From Arenicola marina (Eukaryota; Annelida; Polychaeta; Arenicolidae), in assembly GCA_964019135.1 (NCBI GenBank), contig OZ025248.1:10733574-10797573 (forward strand): a DNA stretch of 64,000 nucleotides, given 5' to 3'. Within the stretch, counting starts at the first letter, position 1. The number at the start of each line of letters is the position of its first letter. Shown piece by piece: positions 33,501 to 45,827 of the stretch. The notes beneath the pieces are model-generated. The model was given only the letters and a program-made list of their open reading frames with translations. It had not been told where the DNA came from and did not search any database. Position numbers and translations under genes: made by a program.

Positions 33501-35576
33501 CTTGCGGAGGAAACAGGGACATTGCAACGTCTCAGCTCAGAGGGCTGACAACCAAATATGTTCTGGTTGACCGCGTTACACGTCCTGTCGGAAACGGGGT
33601 GGTGGGACGGGGGGGATGGCTGATCAGGTTAGGGTTGGGTTGACTTTTCTTTATCGTTCGTCACCCCCTGCACAATGCCTCCGACCCCCCCCCTCCCCCT
33701 CAACCCGCTCCCCGTTATGAACCTCCCTCCCTCGGCGTGAGTTTTCGAACAACTGACCAATGTTCGTTGCCTGTTCAACCCTCAAGATCGGATTCGCCTG
33801 AAAGGTGTGCAGGGGTGGGGTGGGGGAGGGGGGGACAATTTGGGTGAGAATAGCGTTCATAAAAAGTTCACCAATAACAATTATTATTTATTGCAGTCTT
33901 TATCAGTTACTTGTTAATGAGCGTTCCTGGATGCTGAAACATCACACAAGAGAGAGACCTCAATTGTCGTATTGCCATCCCAAGGAGGGGGGTTACTGAA
34001 TGCATAGCTCGTTTGAGGGGGGGGGGGGTCCCCGGGGGGGGGGGGGTCCCCCGTAAAGACCCTCCCTTTTTCACCGCCAAAATCCGCCAACCTTTTTTCG
34101 CGCCAACATTTTTCCGCTCTTTAAACGCACATTTTCAGACCCCCACCCCACCCCCCGGTCGAAAGTTTTTAAATCATCATAAATGTCCGCTCTGTCAAGC
34201 ATCAAGGCACCCGTGACCCCTGCTACCCGCGACCCCTCCCCCCACCCCCCCTCCCAGATTTGTATCATAGTGCCCCCCCCCCGGGATTGCCATATTGGCC
34301 GCTATTCATTCGCCTACGCTCTGCTGGTTAGAGAGGTGTGGAGGTTGGTGGTGGTGGGGGGGACAGAACGAGAAAACGGGTTGCGCGGCGGGAGGGTGGG
34401 GAGGGGGGGTCTGGTGAGGAGGACCCTGGCCGTGAGACGCACTCGCGACTTTGTGCCGTGACCCGGCGGGCGAGTTTTCGTTGACGGTGGCATTATGACA
34501 TAACATGTCTGGGGACAGACCGGTTGGTTCAGCTGCTGGCCTCGTCTCAGTCCTAAATATCACTGGCTTGCATGGGACACTCTTCATGCGTGTTATATAT
34601 ACGACTGAACTTAAGTTCAACTGCTCAAATTCGGATCGTATGCACTAAATTACTTGTGCTTTATGGAATTCTATCGCGACGGTTTGTAGAACTATTTGAT
34701 TGCTAATTGACACGTGCATATTTACGTAAACGATGAAATACTGCCGAATGAATTTATACAATGGGTCATTTGGCAGTCCAGCACGTAAATCCCATAAGCC
34801 GGCCTATAAGATATACTGGTTTCATTTAATGTCAGTATTATATGGTTGCTTACGTACTTTGTATTAATTAGTAGGAATTACTTTTCTTTATTTCATGATA
34901 TTGATTGCAATAAAACTGCTATAAAAATCGCTAGGATGTCCCCTGTATGCCTACGTTTACTGATATTGTGTCTTAATAAACAATTCTGCTTCACACTTCC
35001 AACAAATGCTTTGATACAAGCATATGGGTCGAGATATCCACTCATGCTATTTGTATGAGCTATTTGCATAAGACAAAATCAATACTGATGTAGATTTAGT
35101 TAGCGAACATAGACGTAACCACCTTACTTGGATAAGAGCTCCATACAGGCTCAGCCGCCTACTCACACGTCAAGACATTTCCGCGAAGTTGGGTGTCAAA
35201 GACGAAAAGCAATGACGCATCAACAGTCCCCCAGGTTTCTTTTCGAGGGACTGATCAATGGATTCTATAAATATTCTCACCTTCCTATATGCATACCTTT
35301 GATTGTTTAGCGGTATTTGCCCTTTGCCGGTAGTTGTACATCCGCTATGACGCCTATGTCCATTCGAGGACACTTATTTGTATGAATGAATCACTCGGGC
35401 ACCGCAAATGTTACTCCCACCGCGAAGATTGTATACTATTTCGCTAGAACTCCTACGTTTTCTATTTCCAGTGCACTTCTGAGGACACATTTGACACAGT
35501 CGGCCTTCCATAGCCAGGTAGCGACCAACCCATATTTGGAAGTTTGTAGGCGGGGCCTAATATTTAAAACGTCAGG
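30552..35576. other. Intergenic region upstream of filamin
   Basis: No coding exon or RNA gene was recognised. A long C run followed by CA repeats lies near 31794-31830, and G and C runs lie at about 33600-33840 and 34015-34060. The block at 32676-33000 is a compound minisatellite. The last few hundred bases presumably contain the filamin promoter and 5' UTR. A TATTTAAA lies only 9 bases before the start codon, too close to act as its TATA box. Confidence 0.45.
32676..33000 (+). repeat. Compound minisatellite with higher-order structure
   Basis: Short units containing CAGCGATATGGTGTCCG and TTGTCATGGTGTT recur about six times. A larger unit of about 110-115 bp ending GGCTGCCCTGTCTARGTATATT is repeated roughly twice with a third decayed copy. 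No exon abuts it. Confidence 0.65.
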
Positions 35577-35928
35577 ATGGCGGGCGAAGCAGATTACTAT
35601 GACCCGTACAGTCAGTACGACGACGAAGAAGAGGAGATGCCGGCCACCGAAAGGGAATTAGCCGATGACGCCCAATGGAAAGTAATCCAGAAGAATACCT
35701 TTACAAGATGGGCTAATGAGCACCTTAAAACCGTCAACAAGAATGTAGCAAGTTTAGAAACCGACTTCTCCGACGGGCTTCGACTGCTAGCGCTTGTCGA
35801 AGTGCTGTCCGGAAAGAAGTTCGCAAAATTCAACAAGCGTCCCAACTTCAGGACCCAGAAGCTGGAAAATGTGACCATGACCCTGAAGTTTCTGGAAGAA
35901 GACGAAGGGATTAGGATTGTCAATATTG
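35577..35928 (+). CDS. FLN: Filamin exon 1: N terminus and CH1 of the actin-binding domain
   Basis: The start ATG is in an optimal context (A at -3, G at +4), and an in-frame TAA lies at 35565-35567, so it is the first possible Met. Residues 1-24 are an acidic leader (DYYDPYSQYDDEEEEMPATE). From about residue 33 the sequence matches filamin CH1: QKNTFTRWANEHL, then SDGLRLLALVEVLS and QKLENVTMTLKFL. The exon ends ATT G|gtaggt in phase 1. In filamins CH1 and CH2 together bind F-actin. The leader is longer and more tyrosine-rich than in vertebrate filamin A as I recall it. Identification of the family is secure. Which vertebrate paralogue it corresponds to cannot be said, since an invertebrate gene would predate their split. 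Confidence 0.96.
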
Positions 35929-36274
35929 GTAGGTGATTTGTTGTCACGATAAAACGTTGTATTGTCTTTAATTTCATGCGTTATCTAACAGGTGACATTG
36001 GTTAAGAATGCCCTATTATCGCCCAACTTGAACACACCGCTGGGACTTTTGATTCCCCATTTTGACAGGCCTTGGCAGTCAGTAGCCTACCACTGTACCG
36101 GCTATTCACTAATTCAGTGGTCGAGTTTGTCATGTTTGCTGGCAGTTGCCATGTGCAGCAAGTTGTGGACATGATATGTTCTTGGCTATTTCAAAATTAC
36201 AAGGCTTTGCGAAAGCTTTAAAGCTTCTGGCTTTGGTATCAAGATTTAAGTGATCAGTAAGGCAGCTAATCAGT

Positions 36275-36367
36275 TAGCCTGAACGTTCAGACGTTACAGT
36301 CCTGACACTTGTTCTTGTGAGTCACAAGAAGAAGTGTCAGGACTGTAACGTCTGAACTTTCAGGCTA
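36275..36367. mobile_element. 93-bp foldback MITE with 9-bp target duplication
   Basis: Two 46-bp arms beginning TAGCCTGAACGTTCAGACG pair almost perfectly (two mismatches seen) around a single central base. CTAATCAGT flanks both sides as a direct repeat (36266-36274 and 36368-36376). A 9-bp duplication suggests Mutator-type mobilisation. The near-perfect arms imply a recent insertion or a structure able to form a long hairpin in the filamin pre-mRNA. Confidence 0.8.
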
Positions 36368-37599
36368 CTAATCAGTGAAGTGAGCTTACACTGTAATTTC
36401 TGTATCATTGTATGGTTCTACTGTATGGAGTGATCAGTCCAGTAATTGCAGAGATAACAGTGATCAGGCGATTGCACAAATAGCAAAAGACAGTAATAAT
36501 ATGCAGATTACTTAAAATCTGACAAAATAGACATCAAGGTAGCTGTCATAAATGAAGATATCTGGTAAAAGTTTTGACCTAAATAAGCTAAATAAGTTTG
36601 TTTCTGCAAGAAAAAAATCACTGATAAGTTACCTGTGCAATCAATAGTTTCTCCTTCTGTACCTACTCAAGACTTTATATCTACAATATGCCCTCTGGGA
36701 AAGAATAAAATATAATTTTAACTGGTTGCCAACATGTCATGCCTCTTTAGAAGAGAGTGAGGTACTGATACTTTGATAGAACACTTGGCTTAACTGCTGA
36801 TTTTGCTATATTTCATATAGGAGTTGATCAGATGATATTCAAAACTAATATTAATAATCGCATATTGTCATAAAAAGTAAATAATACTGATGAACGAAAT
36901 TAGGTCTAGTAAATCTGGAAATTTTAAGTTGCCAATTTCATAGTAGATCTACAGACATCCAATCAATGCTTTCTCAGCTACCAGTACTGGAACTCTGAAC
37001 AAAATCTTGTAAAATAGTATACATAGTCTAATGGTCCTATTTCAAGGAATGGTACTCAATAATACAACCTTGTTATAATAATATATATCAACAAAACACA
37101 AGGTTGGGGCTGACATGAATGCATCTGTTTGGTGCAGCTAGTCTTTATTTACATGGGAATAAAGTCATGTAGGTGAAGTTATGCATCTGTGCACCATCAC
37201 TGGTATCTAGCCAATGGTTCTTTCTGTAGATTTAAATTATATGGAGGGAATCACTTTCATCTTCCAAGGTATCGTGCTCTATATGGCATGCAGTTTTTGC
37301 TTTACTTATTGAGAAGGAAATGTTGAGATGTAACTCAATGTAAAGTTGTAATGTGCTATAAGAATTGAGTATCTATCTACCATGAAACTGGAGTCCTGCC
37401 CTACAGGCTTATAGCAAATAACATATTTTACTATGCTGTAAATCTTGTAGGAGGTTGCATTCTGATTAACTTTTAATGGAGTCAATTGTTGTATTTAACA
37501 TATAATATTAAATCCTTTAGCCCCTGTATCATATAAAGTAATCAGCATATTTGATTATATTTGTATCCACCTTGGCACACCATAAACTAATGCAGTCGC

Positions 37600-37800
37600 T
37601 TGACAATGCAGCCTAGAACCATATCAAACTGATCACTAAACCTTCATGTCACAGCCTATAGTGATATCAACCAACCCTGACTGATGACCAATAATTTCAT
37701 CTAGATGTTGCAGCCTAGAGCCATGTCAAACCAACCGCAAACTGAGATGACAAACAATTCCATCTACATGTTACAGCCAAGTCATTTCAGTCTGACCCCT
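37600..37800 (+). repeat. Degenerate tandem repeat of about 70-75 bp, about 2.5 copies
   Basis: The motifs GCAGCCTAGARCCATRTCAAACY and CAACCAACCC/CAAACC-like segments, followed by AATTTCATCTA or AATTCCATCTA and ATGTYRCAGCC, recur with many differences. This looks like an old, decaying duplication in filamin intron 1. Confidence 0.4.
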
Positions 37801-40800
37801 GACTGTGATGGATTATGAGTTAGCATAATTTAGCGTTTGCATACAAGGTGCACAAAATGGGTCACAAATACCAAACTTTTCAATTCACATCTAATGAAAA
37901 TGATGCATGAGCGTGGTGAGTGTGAGAGTCAAGAATCAATCCCACTGCATGTCACAGCCAGGAACATCCAATGCCTTTCCAGTCTGATGTAATAGGTGTT
38001 TTCCAATTGATTTGTATCTGTATTGTGCACAAACTTATCTGAAGTCAAAACATTGCCTGTGAGCAGCAGCAGTTTGAGTCGGACAGATGTTACAGGGAAG
38101 GCTATGATGCTTTAGAGGCATAAGTATTCTGATTGTGCCATGCTTATATGTTTATTCCTTTTGCTGGAAAAAAAAAAAAAAACATTACAAGACTTTCAAA
38201 GATAACGCTTTTATTTGACTCCCTTGCACCTAAGAGTTAGTGGATAGGATAGGGCCCTTGCCTGCTTGCAGTGCAGAATGACCCCCCAGCCCACCCCTGG
38301 CTGGTGTATAAAACCAGGGTGTGAGTCCAAGCCCCCCCCCCCCTCCCCATCCACACACACCACCCTGACGTAGAGAGCAGCCCAAGCGGCCGGCTGGTGT
38401 GGTGGCTGGATCCCGTGACTACTATGGGCGGCCGCTTGTGGCTTTTGCTGCTACCCCAGACTTGGCCGGCCCTCAGGGCATAGTACACAACTCTATGTCT
38501 ATCATAGGCTGCTTATTGAATAGGTATACCACGGTGGTGGTGGTCACGGGGCTGAGTGAGAGAGAGAGGTGGATAGGGCAGGCCATGACACTAAGTCTGG
38601 TTGAATAGAGTGTTGGGCTAAGTGCCCATTACGTGTTGCTGCTGAAAGGGTAGAGGTCATTTTGGGGTCAAAGCCGAAGTACTATCATGCGCTGTGATCT
38701 ATTTTGGTGAGTGAGGGCGGCAGTGCAGTAACATGGTTTAGGCCAGAAATCGTATACAGAGTCAGTTTGCCATGCTTAAAAGTTAAGACTTGGGTAGTCT
38801 ACGGAGTAGTTTCTGTATTATGTTACGACGTCCCTATGTCCGATTTAGCTCTTGTATGCCTAAAGAGTTACCTACAACACAACAGTAGTGATGAATTTGA
38901 TGTATGAGAATACTGTTTATTCTCTAAATAATAAGCGTGCCTGCTAAGGCTAGCTATCTGGGTATGGATGAGCCCATGTACACAAAACATGAGCCATCTG
39001 CGTATTTATGGTATAATAAATGACGTGCCCTGTCTACTACACAATATGGTTAAAGTTGGGTAGGCGGCACACTGGATGCACATTATGAAACACCAGCCCA
39101 CGGTAACCCCGTCGCGTTGCGAGAAGTTAAGTACGCTCAGCTGGGGTAGTCATACTTGCATGTTTTTACCCTCTTACGGGGTTGGATATCAAGTGGGTAT
39201 ACAGACCAATTGGCTCTCGGTAATAATGCATTACGCGGCCGGCTTTATTATAGGAGTGGCAGATCGGGGTTTGTGTGATGAGGCCACTAAATACGGAATG
39301 CAGTGCATTATGCGAACATTGACAAGCCGGCATCGAGATACGGGGTGAGATAGCGGCGCCACGAGGTACCGCGTAAGGTATCAATCACACTACGTTAGTG
39401 AGGCCTTAATAAACACACCCTCGTCTGTCTCCACTGAGAGATGACGAAGCTGGCCGATCTCAGCAAATAATGGCAAATGTTGTTTCTGTTTAACTTTTAC
39501 ATTCAGTCAATAGATCGCGGGGTTTGGTTCGCCTCGGGAGTTTGTAAATAAAAGTAAAATAACGGAGAATAAATCTTTCGTGCTTAGACTAGCGGGTTTT
39601 GCATGTGATTCATTGAGAGTAGAACTGGAAAAAGGTTATTGCACCTGTTTTATGTTGGATACGAATCCCTAGCGCCCGGGGTTCAAGACTAGCTTGCACG
39701 TGCTTGTGGCGAAGGCTGTCCATATGGTGCCAACTGTTGCCGCGGGTCAAGCGGCGGCTGGGACAGCATGGACAGCGGCCCAGTGGAGCGATCGATCCAA
39801 GAAAAAAATGGGACCAAGAGAGGGGGAAAAGTGCTAGGCGTTATAGTTCATCTGACCTCCCATTTTGGGATTGAAGTAATGTCTTATGCGACGTCTGGGC
39901 TGAGTCATGAGTTTGGGTTTTGAACTACGCTGCCGACCCCTCCCCCGCCCCACTCCCCGCCAGAAACCGGCCCTAGTACCATCGGGGCTGTGTACCCTCG
40001 AATACTGCTCCCGGGGCTGACTGGCTGGCGGCGGCACGGTCCCGACGCGAATGTGGGCCACTCGAATGGCCTAAGGCTTAGCGCGCTCGGCTTGGTCGAG
40101 TGAGCTCTGCCAGGCCGGATAGTGGGTTCGCGCCCCTCTGTGCGAATATCTCGTTTGCGTTCAGGATAAAGATCCTTGTCTTTGACAAGAATTCCCTCGC
40201 GGCTTCCCTCTACCAGATGGGTATCGACCTGCGGTTGTCAGCCCCACCTTGTCCGGTCGGATCAGGGAGGTTCACCATATCGTTTTTATTTCCCGTGTCC
40301 CAATCTTGTGGAATAAGCGTGGGTTTCACTGCATATTGTAGTACCTCCCTGGATACTTGTCCGGGTCCGTGATGACGGGAGATGTAGTGGATACCGCCGT
40401 CTCCATGGGGATTGTGATGGCAGTTTGAAGTGGGACGTTTCTGCTTCCACTGGAATCTATAATAAGCCTCAACCAGGACCTGGCTCGGGGTTTGGACAGA
40501 CAGCCCGATGCGACACCACAGCACAGCGGTGGCACAGGGCAAGGTCACACCAGGGGTCAGCGAGTCTGGATGCTCCCGGATCCAGAGAAGCCTTAATGGC
40601 TCTTTAATCGGAAATGGGGTCTCGTCACTTTTGATTTCTGGAATCAATGGAAGGGAACCCCCGCCACAGGCAGTTGGTTGGGAGGCTCGCCTGGAATGTC
40701 GGACTGACCGCAGGCGTTTAGCGGTTTAAATAAAGTCTGGCGTTTGTAATGATGATGGGCGTGCCATTCCTTTGGAGTCATCTATACCCGATATAATACG

Positions 40801-43800
40801 TACAGAGTCTGGAGCTTTTCACATTAACCATGTCGCTCAGAATCACCCCCTCGATCTGATGCATGATGCCGATGCCCCGTCCGATACATGTATGTCCTAC
40901 TTTATGTTGCTGTACACCCGCCCCAGCACACATGCGCCCTAGCGGAAATCAGATCCCCGGCGGTTTGGTTTACCAGCCCATCTAGGATATTGAGTATAAC
41001 GGCATATTCGATTATAGCTACACATTGCAGGCTGTGCTTCATTTTTATCTTTGCAGTGTATAGTCATGCATCATCGCCCGCCCTCTAGACCCCCCCCCCC
41101 CCCGCCCCCATCTCACCACACACCTACACACGCGCACACACACACACACCCTTCTTCACCCATCGCGGGACTTGTCGGCAACAGGATGTGCGTTGTTATA
41201 CCAAAATGATGACTCCCTTATGCCAGAGTCAACACTGTCTACCGTCGGCGGTCCCGAGCCTCAGTCTTTCCTACATGCGTGGTGGTTACCCTGCTCCTCC
41301 AGTCTCGTACACCCTCCACTCAAGTCTCCCCGATCTTGGGGCCCCCACACTTCACAAATACCAAACATAAAACTAGACAGTCACTTAACGGCTACCATAC
41401 GTATGAAAACGTGTAGAGTCCCCTACGGGCTACCGTATACAAAACTCTTCCCAGTCACTGCCGTTGACCTGAGACTGACTCGTGGCGTCTGTCACGGTGT
41501 CTCTGTCTGACCCTCAACGTTTTATTTCCATGGATATTGCATGACGTTACCGGAAACCCAAAAGGACGAGCTACATAAAGATATTACAACGTGTTCCGCA
41601 GGACTTGTTGGATGACGACAAGGTCTTGACCTCATAACATTGGTTTTACCTACTCTAAAACGATTTTATGAGATCATTTACAGTAAAATGAATTATAAAT
41701 ATCTGATAGTTGCAAACTATGTATCTCTGTTGGTACAGATGTGGCTTATTGTAATAAAACCGCTGTGCACTCGGTCTCAGGACATCTTACCTTCGTTTTC
41801 GTAACGTCACTTGGGTCGTATAAAGCTCCACTCCCCATTGTCCCCAATGGTTCATGTTATTGCCTACGAAAAGGATTACTGTAGTAAATGATAGGCCTGA
41901 GACATACGTGAGCTGTGCTGAAACAATGGTTCGCTCTCACTTAGGAGAAAGACCCACCGAAGACAAAGTGTTTGGACAATGGTTTCACGTCGCGATGTTG
42001 TTCAAATTTCTAAATATTTGGAGGCCGCGTTGTTCTAAGCTGACCCACCTTCGCCATGACATGACCTTGAGCGTGTCATTGGGGATTCGCCCATATCGAA
42101 ATGTGGCTTAAATTATACGTGCGCGATAGATAGCTTCCAATGGCTGACCACAATCAATAGATGACATTTGTTACCTATAACCAATAACTGTCCCTTGCCA
42201 CCAGTTTGTTCCCAGTTGAGCAATATGATTAAATATCTGCTGATATTATTAGCGCCCACATTCCTCCCCAGCGTGCTCGACCTATTATCGCTCTAACTGT
42301 ATATTGTGGTTTCCGCCTGTCGATAGGTATTATCAGAATTTAGACGGGCGATAATTTGTGACGTTCAGGGGTTATCCACTTGCGGATGGTTATTGTTGAA
42401 TCATCTTTGGCCGTTGGATTGACGGTCCCAGCCTTCGTACAAATGTCTGTTAAGCGGCCTGCTCAGCCCGCTGAAGGGGTTCGACCTTGTTACGCTTTGC
42501 TTTACCTCGTACATGTACCGCGTGTCGTGATAGCACATCTCCCTTCGTTATCTCGCACTTGAAAGTAAACCCGTCCATTTATCGCCCACGGTGGCTGATA
42601 CGGACGGAGATAAAACACAGCCATGTCAGGCATGCCACATGTGACGAACGACTCGTTCTTCTTGGCATATAGCATTTGATATTTAGGGTATGTACGGAAT
42701 GCCTATGGCATCTATGATTATAGTGCGACTTAGAGGTTAGTTCTTTCAACGATTACGCCTCGATTGATTCACAAAGTTGTTGACTTTTCACTTCGCCCAT
42801 CGGGTTTCACTTACGCTGAACCCCAGGCATGCCGTGTGTGCACCCTGCTTATAAATGTAGGCCAGGCTTACCTATTGATTGGCTGCGTGTTATGGTATTT
42901 AGCAAACCACCTGTTCCCGTATCAAGCGAGATGAAAAGAGGGTATGGCCCACAACCCTTAGGTCTCTTAAGGATTCTGGTCAGTTCAAAAGGGGGTTCGA
43001 ATCTTAATAGGGTTGTTGAACTGCATTTGCATGGAGATCTGGTTATATGTAGGGATGCGAACTCAGGAACGCCGCTCAGCTGTCTGCCTTCACGCCAAGG
43101 TCGCATGGGTGTGGCTATGTATCATCATTCAAAATGGCGTGCGGCGTGGATATGGATTGATTTATAAGCTGCCATGAGCTCAGCTGCCGTCAGATCCCTA
43201 TGAATAAGTACATCGATAGTGTAGTGTAGGCAATGATATCGTCTTCATTGATGTAAATCTTGGTGGTCCCGGTGGTACACAGTGCTCACTGGTCAAACAG
43301 ATGAAGCTGTACTGTTGCTTTAACGACGTAATAATCATTGGGAGACGAAGTCGCCATAAGAGAGTGCTAGTGTGGGTTACTTCAAGTGTGTCAGTCCCAG
43401 TCTTTACAGGGTCAATGTTATACTTCCATTGACCCACTTACAGCACAGTGATAGTTCCGCACGAGTGGTCTTACTGTCAGACATAAGCGAGTGTGGTTGC
43501 TCAGAGATTCTGAAGTGGTTGGGCTTGTTGGTTACTTAGGTGGTGAGGTATATGAGGTACTGTCTTCTAAACTTTTATTGATAATAATATTATGGGGAAG
43601 ACGACCCACTTATGCACTGCTTTAATGAATCTCATAGCCATGGACTTTGGTGTATGATAATATGCAATCTGCATATTCCTCTGGTTATCGACCACGTGGT
43701 GTAGTAATGGCGTTCAGATGTAGCAAACCTGCTATCGTCTTAATCCTTGTAATGCGGATGATGGACACATTGACTTTCATTAGTGTATGATGTAACCCGT

Positions 43801-45410
43801 CGATGGCAGATACCATGTCTGTATTCTGTCGGTATGACAGTCACCCATACTGTACCACAGCCTCGGATTGTACGAACGTTAACGTACCGATGTCGACCCG
43901 TGTTGTTGAACTTTTCGACATTTTCGAAAAATTTTCGGTGCAGCGACAGGTGCAGGTCAACAGAACATTGAATGAAGTCATGAATCCGGTCTGTGTGCTA
44001 TTAATTGATTGGATTTACGTGTTTTTACACCACCTCGTTCAAACACAATTGAAAGACACTGTAAGGCATACCGGTTTGGAATCATTACGGCGTCCCACCA
44101 GATGGCGCCATTGGCGACCCGGGTAATGTTGACCTTTATGGTCGCGCCGTGTCATATTGCCGCCTGTGGGGAAATGTTTTACTTGGGTAAAAAGTAAAAG
44201 TAAAAGGAGCACTTGAAATTTATTTTGTCGTCATAACTGTGGAATGTGTAGCCAGCGAACCGTGCGAATACAGGGAGTGGGTGGGTGTTGATATGGGAGA
44301 CGGGAAGGGGAGGGCAGTGGTGTAGTACATGGCTTGGAAATATGGCACAGCCTTGCTATGGCACATGCAGTGAGTTTATCGCCAGATACATGGAATGAGG
44401 TTTTTACCGGGGTAGGAGTCTGGGGGGGGGGGGGGTGAAGGTCTTGCGTGGACCGAATAGGTATCAGATATGGTGCAGTATATCACTACAGCTTAATATG
44501 TGCGTTATCTAGTCCTTCAGCACATTTCCGTTCTTTAAAATGCTATTCAATTCTATCGTTGGATAGCAAGGAGCCACATGCCGGGCATCCTTCAACTAGA
44601 ATTGCTGCGCCGTTACAGTGTCACGCCTGTTTAAGTAAAGGGCAAGAAGTTTGGAATGGGTGCCGGGGAGCAGGTCATTCAACACGGCATAGGCGACCTA
44701 ACTCAGCAACCCAACTACGCAACTCCCTGACTCCCATTAGCACTTTAAAAATCATGCGATTAACTGGCCTTATTACTGGTATGATGCTGAATTGGGCGTC
44801 ATGCTGTGACACCGAATGCGTTTTACACTTGATTATCTTGGCTGTATTGCACGGGGAAATTGCCATGCATCCCCGCAAAGCTAGCGCGTATGTATGATGA
44901 TTAGTGCTTATAGCGCGGTCGTCGACGTCTCTTCACGGGCAAGTGCTGAAAGGCAAAATCTCTCTTGCCTTTGTCCTACGTTGGGCGGTGCTCGGGGCTG
45001 CAGAAAAATCGGCACAGCGCAGACAGTACTCAAGTATGGTGCAAAACATCACAGTCTGCATCACAGGCTCTGTTTGAGAAAGATGAGTCAGTGTTTGGTT
45101 GGTGAGAAACGTTGACGCTGTCAAAGCTTTGCATTGAATGACCACCGGACGGAAGCCAGCCTTCTCCGGTCGAGTCACTGCCAGCACTAGGGGGTGAACG
45201 CTTATATTATAATGGAGACCCACTTATCATTGCCAGCACTGGATGACCGATACCTTTTTTTAAAATTCTGACGTATTTTATTGCCAGCATATATAGCAAT
45301 TCACGGAATCAACAATATGTAATAGTCCATGAGCCAGACCCAAAAATTGTGACTACCAAATCGAGGGACAAGACGCCACTGTATTTTTCAGATTGCCTGA
45401 CAGGTCAGAA

Positions 45411-45827
45411 GTTTGGAATCGGGTGATAGACTTGCCTTATGTACAGCCCAATGTGAAGGTTCCCTTAATTGGCCAACTCGCTGCATGGTGAAAATCCTTT
45501 CTGCGGTAGTTTTGGTAGGCAATGACAGCGCTCGCCGATGATGTATGGGAGACTGCTATATTTAGGGGTAACCGTTAGATAATGAGCAATGGGAGAGCTA
45601 GGCTCGAGTGGCGTATTCGCATCTGGCCCTTTATGGCGTTCACTTCGGCTAACTGTGGAGATACAACGCCACCTCTCGTGGCTAACCTGAAGCACTGTGC
45701 TCAGAAGTCTAATGTTCCCGACTCTCACAACTTTATGTAGCAATAAATGTGACCGAATATTAATGAGATTTTGGAATCGGGTGACAGACTTGCCTTATTT
45801 ACAGCCCAATGTAAGGGTCCCTTAATG
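45411..45827 (+). repeat. Spaced direct repeat of about 58-60 bp
   Basis: Segments at 45411-45470 and 45770-45827 share TTTGGAATCGGGTGAYAGAC, then TTGCCTTATKTACAGCCCAA and TGTRARGGT.CCCTTAAT, about 360 bp apart. The spacer has no recognised feature. A segmental duplication or the remnant of an element's terminal repeats are both possible. Confidence 0.6.

Noticed and set aside
35561..35568. TATA box of filamin (TATTTAAA)
   Set aside because: It lies only 9 bases before the start codon, leaving no room for a normal transcription start and leader.
40210..40647. 145-codon minus-strand open frame in filamin intron 1
   Set aside because: The opposite strand is also open in several frames and no motif is recognisable.
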